A stretch of DNA of 64,000 nucleotides from Branchinecta lynchi (lineage: Eukaryota; Arthropoda; Branchiopoda; Anostraca; Branchinectidae). The position numbers and the translations under genes were made by a program. Below are positions 1 to 9,300 of the stretch, piece after piece (position 1 is the first letter of the stretch; every line of letters starts with the position of its first letter). The stretch lies in the NCBI GenBank assembly GCA_023053575.1, contig JAKZAP010000009.1, positions 12,505,869 through 12,569,868 of the forward strand. The letters run 5' to 3'. The notes beneath the pieces were generated by a model. It was not told the origin of the DNA. It searched no databases and saw nothing but the letters and a program-made list of their open reading frames with translations.

Positions 1-448
1 GTCCCTGTGCGACAATCCTATTTTACCCGGACATATAGTTCGACCTGAATCCGGCTGGAATCGGAAAATTTGTTATAAGCTAAATTTCTATTTGAAGTTG
101 ATTAGATGTTCATTACTGGGCAAAGAAGATACCCTGATTTCGTCTTTGAGCTTTCTTTTTTCGCCGGACAAGTAGTTCTGGAGTTCGGCCGGAACCGGGA
201 AATTGGCAGAAGTGGCAGGAAGTTTTCGTCAAAACAGGTAAGACTTATAGGGGTAAACACACATGCTGAATCCAAATCTGAACTTGGTTTTCTCAGGTGA
301 TTAGCTATTTGGCCTTAATCTGTTTCTGAATTTTAATTGTAAAAATGTTCAAGGAGTCTGGCGAAGACTGGATCTGGCTAAGACAAGACCCAGTTGTCTG
401 GATCAGATATTGAATTTTTGGGATCCCATCGAAACCTTTGGTCTTGTT
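1..448 (+). mobile_element. Family B (Helentron-like) element, 3' part
   Basis: The stretch carries the family B internal repeat (units around GGACAAGTAGTTC..CGGAA and GACATGCTGAAT-like cores) and ends in the family terminus TTTTTGGGATCCCATCGAAA followed by CCTTTGGTCTTG. The same end is seen at 13,648, 26,567 and, inverted, at 55,052 and 56,335. The 5' half lies outside the window. No coding capacity is visible. Confidence 0.65.
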
Positions 449-870
449 TTTAGACCGGTTAAAGGTTTGGTATCGGGGTAAAATACGTGCTGAGCTCACA
501 TCTGAACTTTATTTCTTGCTGGTCAAGCAACTCGTCCGAATCTGGCAAAAATTTGGTTCGGCTCGAAGGTAAGAATGCACGCTGAATCCATATCTGTTTT
601 TATTTTTCTCAACTCAGCATTCATTTTGCCATAGTTTGGGAGAAGGAGAGCTAAAAATACAGGGACATAAAAGTCTTCAACTAAACTTGTTGAAAGGCTG
701 TTAAACAGGAAATGCATACAATCAACCTATTTATCAGATATTATTCGGTGGAAAGTATTACCTCTAAGTACGGGATTAGCAAAGTTTACAGTGCAAGTTT
801 ACAGACTATAGAAATTTATCAGACCCGATTTGGGATCCCATCGAAACCTTTGGTCTTGTCCTTTTTGTCT
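449..870 (+). mobile_element. Family B element, second diverged 3' part
   Basis: A weaker copy of the family B internal repeat directly follows the first and ends in the same GGGATCCCATCGAAACC terminus near 830-870. Its 5' end is missing. It suggests repeated insertion or tandem growth of the family. Short open frames here are not credible genes. Confidence 0.5.
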
Positions 871-1470
871 TCTATCTTGCCCAAAGCTTGGTGCTATACA
901 AAGGCAAGAATATCTGGCTGGAGAGGTTGAGAGAAACAAAATTGGAAGAAAGAAGAAAGATTAGTAAACTGTAGGTCTGGATACAGTCTGGATATACACT
1001 TCTCGCAAATGAGGGCACTCTCGTACCATTTCGTGGAGATGCAGCCAGGGCCTAATTTTCACATTTCCGTGCCCTGACCATAGCACATAATTCTGCCCCC
1101 CCCCCCCCCCCCCCCTGTCATGTGGTAGACAGAGATTAACCGATGACAAAGCAGCACTTCATGTAAATAATAATTAACCCACAGGTCGCGACGAAGTACA
1201 AAAGAAAATAGGAAGACATAATTAGGGTAAACATAGAAAGAAAAATATAAAGAACGCTCAAGAGTCTTACAGACGAATAAACCTATGAGAGGGCGACATA
1301 CTCCGTACGCCGTTTCCGACAGTTTTCTGTGGAGATCAGACAATTTTTCCGTGATATGTTTATCCTTGATTATCGTTGAACATGATTGCTTATTGCGCAA
1401 TGCCTCAGTTACGTCATGAGAGAATTTTCGACTTCTCGCGCGTGGATCATAATGCGCAAGATCGCAATGG
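871..1470. other. No gene recognised; contains a 20-nt poly(C) tract
   Basis: Nothing with coding or structural signature was recognised. A run of 20 cytosines lies at 1,096-1,115. The 113-codon minus-strand open frame crossing it owes part of its length to the homopolymer and is not supported. Confidence 0.5.
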
Positions 1471-1845
1471 AGAAAAGCGTTTTTGGGATCCCAAAAACGT
1501 CAGTGGAGGGATACCTATGACATCGCAAAAAATGTCCGTCTGTCTGCGAGCACGATAACTCTCGAAGGGAATGAGATATGTTGATGAAACTTATTGTGAG
1601 GATTCATTTGGTCAAGGGTAAGGTCAGGTTCTGGATGGGCTCTGTAGTCCTACATTTAGGTGTGGGGGATGGATTTCAAATTAAGGGAAAAAAAGAATAT
1701 TTTTTAAAAGTTTTTGAGATTGTTGATTTAGGGGTAAGGAGACATGCTGAATCCGAATGTAAGAGCTATTTTCTTGCCGGACAAGTAGTTCACCCGGAGC
1801 CCGGCGAAAACCGGACACAAAATTTGTCGACCAGTTTTTGACTGT
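1471..1845 (+). mobile_element. Family B element, 5' end fragment
   Basis: Starts with the palindromic family terminus TTTTTGGGATCCCAAAAACG, followed by the conserved GGAGGGATACCTATGACATC block, a GTCY-type microsatellite (GTCCGTCTGTCTG) and the first internal repeat. It breaks off near 1,845 in unrelated sequence. The architecture (palindromic end, microsatellite, ~145-bp central tandem repeats) resembles Helentron-associated interspersed elements. Confidence 0.65.
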
Positions 1846-1974
1846 AGCAAACCTACCCCTTTATTCATCAACTAGAATAGCTGTGCGCGTGGATGCCGGC
1901 ATTCATTTGTTTATTCTATGTGACGTCAGAGAGACCTAGTGTAATTGAAGGTCTAAGGGGTTGATGTTTAATGT

Positions 1975-2036
1975 TCAGACGAGGAAATATCAAGCGAGGA
2001 TGTTGTTCAATGAGGATTCACTGGTAAAGTACAGGT
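1975..2036 (+). mobile_element. Family B element, left piece split by the gypsy insertion
   Basis: The sequence up to the LTR resembles the family B block GAGGATTC..GGTAAG..AGGT, and the block resumes right of the gypsy element at 13,243 (AGGTCAATTGTTCGTAGATG). The final AGGT is the target site duplicated by the LTR element. Confidence 0.55.
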
Positions 2037-2569
2037 TGAACCGATGAGAGGTTCTTGCCCTGTGTTATTACTCTTTATACTCGGACCGGCGGCTTATGTC
2101 CCACTTGGGAGCATTATATGGTAGCGTTCGAGCGGCGGCAGTATTCAATCTTCGAAGGCGTATTTAGGATCGTAGTCTTTCGTTTGGTAGTTCGAGCTGA
2201 CTTACTGTATTGATAAATCGGTATCACAAAATTCCTGATTCTTCACAACAACTTTTGCTTGGCTTATTTCTAATTGGTATCTCAATCGCATCTCTGTCGA
2301 TTCTCATCTGCCTCAAAACCGCTCTTCTGTTCCTGCTCTCCGTTACCACCGTTTCCGTTCTTGCACCACATCAGATAATCCTGAAAACCTCAGTTTCCAG
2401 GATGCTACGTTTTTTTAGCAGGATATCGAAACCTCAGCTTCCAGGATATTCAAACCAAAGTCTAAGTTTCCAATGGGAAATTAATATTCTTTTACGTCTT
2501 TTATATTTTCTGAACTAAGATTAAAATCGCTTCTGCTAATTAATTATTAATGACCAACCCAATGTTACA
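2037..2569 (-). repeat. 3' LTR of the gypsy element
   Basis: 533 bp, matching 12,710-13,242 base for base as far as I can read. On the element's strand it runs TGTAAC..GGTTCA. A 102-codon plus-strand open frame occurs in both LTRs; because the LTRs are copies of each other this is not independent evidence of a gene. Confidence 0.95.
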
Positions 2570-2583
2570 CTCCTTCCTTCCCT
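2570..2583 (-). promoter_or_regulatory. Polypurine tract
   Basis: On the element's strand the sequence AGGGAAGGAAGGAG directly abuts the TG of the 3' LTR. This is the expected plus-strand DNA priming site for reverse transcription. Confidence 0.85.
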
Positions 2584-5500
2584 GAAAAGTTTTGTCTCCG
2601 ACAAAACAGAACCACGTCAAAACTTGATATCTTCTACTTAGCTTTCTACTGCTTGAACTTAATTTTGATTTCAATTATTTTTAACTCTACCAATCGGTCA
2701 GTCTGTCTAACCTTAGGTTACAACAGGTCGACCTAGTTGCAGTATCGGCTTTGTGAAAATAAGATTCTTAATTCTTAAAAGCCTCAACTCTTGCTTTGCC
2801 TGAGGGTTCTCATAGCGGTGACTACAGGGTTTTATGGACCCGAAGTCGGTGCTCCAGCACTACTAGCTGTCTACTCTCCTGGCAATGCGTAATATTTTAT
2901 AAAAATATCTAAATACAAGAAAATAAATTCTACATCCCTTCCCCCTTTCCAAAAGTTCGTTCAGGGTAGGGTTTATTTTTATTTCGACGAAATCAAGTTT
3001 TGAATCTCCGACACAACTATCATAAAGAAGGAGTAGTATCTCAAACGCTGGTCATTTAAGTTTACTCTATTCTACTTTTGAACGGGAAATAATTTAGAAA
3101 ATCAACGCAGTTACTTTAAATACGAATTATTTGAAATATTTTGCTTACGAATCCACCTCCCAGAACCAAAGAAACGAACAAACTTTCCCTTTTTAAAGTT
3201 CTACTGAAACCATGTGCAAAATCGGAATTTGTGGTCACGACGCAAGAAATCGGAAACTACATTACCACGATTTTGAAATTCGCCTTGCCAAAGCAGTTGT
3301 CAAATTTACAATCATCAATATTTAATTTCGTATTCTCCTCCGTATTCTCCTCCATTGGCACTTGATGCTCGGCGAGGACGCGGCTCGGTGAGTCTCCATG
3401 CGGTCAGCTTCCATGACCTCTATGCCAGCATAGCTGAATGAGTTTGCAGCGACGTTCCTTTATACAACCGGTCGTCAGCTCCTATGAACATAAGCAAATT
3501 AGCATACAATAAAATGCCGGCTAGTAAGACTTTACTAGCCGATGGCTAGAATCGGCTGTCCTCTGACCCCCGATTTTAGCCATAAGCGACTGCATAATAG
3601 TTGGCTGACGTTTGGCCATTATAATGGTATGGCCATTTCGATAACTTCGCTGAATAAGTAGTTTCGCTTATATACATGCTTCTGTACACACAGGCGTCTT
3701 TAGAAGTTGGCTCACCCTTAGCCGTTACAACTTTATCGCAATACTGATAAATATGTCACCGATGAAGTTAATACTTCATAAGCAATTTCGTAATATAGGT
3801 TGTCGTAACCTCTTACTTTCATTAGGCTTGTTGTTGTGAGTGACCTATGATTCCAGGTCCCAAAATGGTTCAGTCGCACTATCATCCCCCTTTTAACTTA
3901 ACTGTTTTCGGGTAGTGACTGAATTTCGATTAACTGCTCAATTGCAGTCTCCCAGGTACGGTTCGTAGTCTACCGGGAGTGTGCGACAAAATGTCAATAG
4001 TTGGTCAACGGATAATTGTACTTGTAGATCGATAGACGTCTGTTTCGCGATGACGTAATCAATCAAGGACGCCATAAAGACGCATCTTGACATGAAATAG
4101 TAATAAAATTGATGTATAGCTACGTTTCTCCTGGGTTCTTCATTAAGAACCTCTGGCGATATAGACCACTCCTCGTCCACATACAGGTTGACTCCCAATC
4201 CAATGAGGGGTGGTGATTCAGCTTGTCTGTCTTTCTCCGTAGTGTATGTGGACGGTGTCTTTCCTCCTCCACGCCTTACAACGGCAACACACTGATAATC
4301 CTTGGGTTCACTTCTACTTTAAATCAAAATCTGTAAAATAGTAAACGCATTATATCTAGAACACTTTCATAACCGCTTACTTCGCGATATTATCACGTCT
4401 TCTCTTTGTGATAATTTAAGATTCCGTATTTCTTTCAAATTTTTTTTTCTTTTTCTTCACGTTTTACTTGTTCACGTGTTTCGGTATTATTTAAAGCTCC
4501 ACGTCTTTGATATTTAAAATGTATCAAATGCCAAGACCGCAAATTACGTGGCAGTTTAAATTCCTCTCGACTTCTCGTTTGTCCTTAAAAGAACGCCAAT
4601 GATAACTCTACCGCAAGTTTTGAGAGTTCAGCTCGTGACGTATTCGATTCAGATTTAATGGGCTTGGTTCTTTTGTACGGCAAAACAGCATAAGAAGCTA
4701 TTTCTAATCAACTCTGGTAACTTGGGGAGTTGGATGGTATACTTCTATTGATAAACTTGCTACCGTGACACTGCTTTGAGATTCAGAATAAACTGACGAT
4801 TTGCGGATGCCAGTGTCTGTCTGACTTTCGTCATTATCTAAACAACACTTATCTCTCCTGTTAATCTCAAATTGAACAACTAGGACAGCAATTTAAGTAA
4901 AACTCAAACTTCGTTTTCTGTTAATCGACTCTTACACAAATCAAGTTTGCATTTCAGTTAAAATTAAACGCAGTTGCAGTTAAGCAGTTAAACCGCTAGG
5001 TCGTTTGGCTAAAACCAAACCGCAGATCTACGTCAGAAGTAGCAATATTTAAAATCTGGGCTTCATAAACTCTACAGGTCTTCGTTTGTGTCATAGCTTT
5101 CAGGCATAATCTGTTAGTTGAGCTACGTGACCTTCTCTTTTCAACAAAAAGGGAGCGAACTCTTACTTTTCAGGGCAAAAGTACTTAGGGAAGATTTTGG
5201 GACAAACAAAAATCGAACAAAATTTCTTTACTCAGTATTTCAGGGATTCAATTATTTTGTACATTCGTTCAATCTAGTATCATAATACAATCTAGGGATT
5301 ATAACTGATTGATTATTACTGAGCCCTCTGACATGGTACAGTAAAACAAAATAATAGACAGGTAAAATACCGCGTAGTTTCGGTCAAGGGGACCAACATT
5401 GACCGAGCTCACTCCAGGTTTATCAGTGCATGACATCACTACACGTTACTTCCTATTTTAAGTTGCTTAATTCTCCAATATTTTCTCACCCTGATTTAAT

Positions 5501-6316
5501 TCAAACAAAATTTTGCTCTTTCGCTTCTCTGTTTACCTACTGGCTCAGACCAAACTTAATGCAAATAAAATGGTTAAAGGAGTTTGACACTCCCTACTAA
5601 CTTGGTGAATTAGACAATCTACGTTTTCTGACATTATATATAGATCTTTAGGTTGAAATTCTTAGAAATCGTACCCGTCTCCGGTGCCTAAACAGTTAGC
5701 TATTCTGTCTTTGGCACTTTCAAGCGTATTACATAACAATAGACCAATAGCTAAAACATAATTTGGCCTTTAATGTTATAACTCTGGGTCTATTATTGAT
5801 TTATTAAACTTTATGATTTCTTCCATCTTTCTGAAACAAGGAAACTAAACTAAACTTTCTTGTCCATGTATTATTTGCTACGCCAAACATAAAATGAAGC
5901 AAGATAAAGCCAAGCGAGTACGCAGTAGAACAGCAACATTACTAATTTAATTTAGTGACCACCGACTACTATTTTATTATATTGTATATGAACAAAATCG
6001 CAATAGCTCGACGAGTTTATCCTGGGCTTCAAAGAGCAAATCTTGCACGTCTGCAAGGTGACCTTTGACGCCCCGGAATTCAACTGTTGTAACGTTTATT
6101 ATTTCTGCAGTCCTAAGATTTTCTGCTTATTTTGCTAACTTGAGCTTCTGTTCGCGCGTGTTCCAGCTTTTCTTCTGAAACCCTATCTGCGCCTCCATCT
6201 TTTTCCTCTCGTTAATTTCCCATATTTGTCTGATCGTGTTTATTTGTCTTTCATCTGTAATAAAACACTGACTACTACTATACATGTAATTTACTTTTAG
6301 TAATTTACCCCTCTAT
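2584..6316 (-). other. Long ORF-poor region between pol and 3' LTR
   Basis: About 3.7 kb, AT-rich, with no frame longer than about 126 codons. In Ty3/gypsy elements this position may hold an envelope-like or accessory gene, but no signal peptide, furin-type site plus transmembrane pattern or other envelope hallmark was seen. Only the frame at 3,938-4,318 is worth noting. The region may be long 3' untranslated sequence or a decayed or spliced accessory gene. Confidence 0.6.
3938..4318 (-). CDS. Possible accessory ORF in the gypsy element, function unknown
   Basis: An open frame of about 126 codons downstream of pol. It is bounded upstream by an in-frame TAA and has no early ATG; the first ATG falls well inside, so expression would need splicing or a non-ATG start. 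A pyrimidine-containing CTATTTTACAG lies just upstream at 4,331, but a stop follows it in this frame. A Cys..Leu-Ser-Val-x-Gln-Leu-Leu..Cys stretch faintly recalls the segment after the active cysteine of papain-like proteases; with the glycine, tryptophan and histidine context missing I treat this as chance. Not recognised. Confidence 0.3.
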   Translation of the reverse strand, partial: SRSEPKDYQCVAVVRRGGGKTPSTYTTEKDRQAESPPLIGLGVNLYVDEEWSISPEVLNEEPRRNVAIHQFYYYFMSRCVFMASLIDYVIAKQTSIDLQVQLSVDQLLTFCRTLPVDYEPYLGDCN

Positions 6317-9300
6317 TTATTGCCTTTGAATTTCGGGTAAATAAGGGCTTCCAAGCTTATCATACCCTAACCTATTTGGGCGGCGAACTTCTCTGGACGT
6401 TTGTCTAGTACCTCTCGTAGCCAGATCAAACCTAACACCTTGCATTGCACCGCGGCGCGCGGCTTGAGTACGTAATCTAAGCGCCTCTGAACGAACCGTA
6501 GGGTGGCTTAAAGCTCTATCACGAATTAAAATTGGTGGGGGGCTATTAAGATCAATAGGATCTTCAGACCCAGGGTGATCAGATTCGAGTTCCCCAAACG
6601 GTCCTCTCAGTTCCGGCATACTACCAGAACGGTCGACCCCAACATTGACCCCGTCGCTAAAATTCGACCCGAGCCCAGAATGACCCGGTGTCTCCTCAAG
6701 TGTGCCCCTTCCAAAACCTTCCCGTTGAGGGCTGGTTTCTTCTGATTCTGGTAACCGAGATACTTTACCCCCGCGAGACTGAGGTGTCTCAATTACCGTT
6801 TGATTTGGTGACTCTTCTTCTGGTCGAACAGGTGATAGGTCTGGGGACCTGTCAACCCACGTACTAGCCCGGGGAAAGTTATTACCCGTGAATGAATCGT
6901 TTATACCCCCAGGATCACTAAACGGATCCTGCGCAACTGTGCTCTCGAACTCTAGACGGTAGTTTGGGGCCTCTAATGACGGTATCCCCACCCCAGCGAG
7001 ATTTTCGTAGAAATCATGAGATGGTGTGATTCCCTGTCTCAAAACTGGTGCCTCGCCAAAAGTTGGCGTAGAGCATCTAACAACTGTCCTTGGTGTGAAA
7101 AGTTCTCTTTTCATCAGCGCATCCTCTAATAATTCGCTCTCGAGACTCGAGGAGCTTCCCAACCCCTGCCTGCGAACAGGTGTTTCAGTATAGGGGTCAT
7201 CCCATTCTAAATCTTCAGAGCCCAGAGAATAACGTCTTTTGCAATCCCCATGTTCATTTGGTTGATCCGTATGATACGGCTGTAATGTTAAAGGGCGGTG
7301 AAATAGAGGAAGTTGGCGAAATTTCGGGAAATCATCCATCGATTCCGGTCTAAAAGCAAAATCTCTCGCGCCAATATCATACATGTCCTCAGTAAGTGGG
7401 TTGGGTATAACGGAGGGTGGGTTTGGTGGGTCGCAATCTGGGATAGTTTTCTGACCTGCAGGTGGGCTGTCCCACCAAGTAACTGTTTTTCCGGTACGCG
7501 AACTTTCAGGTTTATTTCCGGTCGGATTTTCTGCGGAAGAGGAAATAGGTGCCGGAATTTCGTCAAAATTAGGCGGTATAATCAGTTCATCTTGCATAAC
7601 GTCCCTTTCCCACAGACTCCTGGGAATGTACGTTTTCAAACGATTGTAATGGACAATTTCCACCCGTCCGTCTGATAGCCTTGTGATTTTAAAGTTTAGG
7701 CCATTTTCCAAAACTGCATTTATTCGATAAGGTCCCACCCAACGTATCTTGTCCAATTTTCGCAACCTCGCGTCGGGTGGCGTATGCAAAAGTACAAGGT
7801 CACCGACCTTTAGGGATTTCTGATTTTCGGTTCTGTTGTAGTAGAACCGCTGACGTTCCCGAGCGATATCGGAGTTGTCCCTGATCATTTGATACGCAGT
7901 TCTCTGCCGAGTAATCATTTCCGATTTGTAATCCGAATCCAGATTATAATAGACCCTACTGTTAATGACGGTGTCCGTCGGAAAACGGGCGTCGCGAAGG
8001 AACATAGCATAAAATGGGTTGTCCGAGATGGATTCGTGAAAAGCTGTGTTCATAGCAAATTGGACATAACAAAGTTGGTCCTCCCAATCAGAATGCCCCC
8101 TATCCTTGACATATAGGCTTAAAATGTTTGCAATATCTCTATTCCGCCTTTCAACCGCCCCATTACACATCGGATGGTACGCAGATGTACGAAGTTGCTT
8201 GATGTCAAGCAATTCAAGAATTCCTTTGAAAACAGCATTTATGAATTCTGAACCCTGATCACTTATCAAGCGTTCGCAAGCCCCATAAACCAAAACAAAA
8301 TGCTCAACAAACGCTCTCGCGACAGCTTTTGCCGTTTTATCTGCTATGGCCGTAAGAACGATGTATTTCGTAAAATGATCAGTGATGACGACAATATATT
8401 TTGAACCATGACTAGAAACGGGTAATGGACCGAGAAGGTCGATACCGACCATATCGAGTGGTCTAGAGGACTCAGGTATGGTGCCCAACGGAGCCCTGGG
8501 TGTGTGGTTAAGGCCTTTGCGTTGACAACAATCAAGGCAACACTGCACATATTGTTTGACAACGTTGTACATGTTCCGAAAGTAAAAACGGTTGCGCACG
8601 CGCTCATATGTCTTAAGAAACCCAAAATGACCCGATATTTTTGAATCATGGCAATCAAATAGAACTTCCGGAATGAGTGAACGAGGTAAAACTGGTACTA
8701 CCCGCAAATCAGGCCTGCGACAGTTTTGATACGGTGTGTAAACGTAACAAAGTAAGCCGTCGTCAAGAACAAAATTTTCGATTTCACGCAGGACTTGAGT
8801 TTCGATTTGAGAGGGCAACCCACTGCCATGTTTAAGGTAGTTACGTACTGCAGAAGAAAACCCGTCCTTCCCTTGCAATTCCCGCAGTTCCTTTGAGGAA
8901 AACTGGTTATCCGCCTCTGGTATTACGGCCATTATCGCGGGAGTTGGAATAGTCGTAGGGAGCCTACTTAGAGCGTCTGCAACGACGTTCTGAGTCCCGG
9001 CGATGTGCGTGATCTCGAATTCGTACCCTTGCAGTTCCATCTGCATTCTAGCCCACTTTCCGGTAAGATCCTTCCCTGTACTCTTCATCAACCACTGAAG
9101 AGGCTTATGATCCGAGGCAACAATGAATTTTCTACCGAGCAAATAAGGGCGAAATGACCTGATGCAGTGAATTATGGCTAAGGTCTCCTGTTCAACCGCC
9201 GCATGTTTGACCTCGGCGTCGTTGAAAGTACGTGATGTATACTGTAAGACCTTTTGCCTCCCACCCTGTTCCTGGGTCAAAAACCCTCCACATGCCTTTT

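Noticed and set aside
1059..1400. 113-codon minus frame with a glycine run
   Set aside because: The run is the translated poly(C) tract; nothing else supports a gene.
2210..2518. 102-codon hydrophobic frame in the LTR
   Set aside because: It is antisense to the element, repeated in both LTRs by definition, and without a recognisable motif.
3938..4318. Papain-like protease fragment in the orphan gypsy frame
   Set aside because: Only a loose Cys..Leu-Ser-Val-x-Gln-Leu..Cys resemblance with shorter spacing; key residues are absent.
2584..6316. Envelope gene of an errantivirus-like element
   Set aside because: No long frame, signal peptide, cleavage site or membrane anchor could be found in the region.
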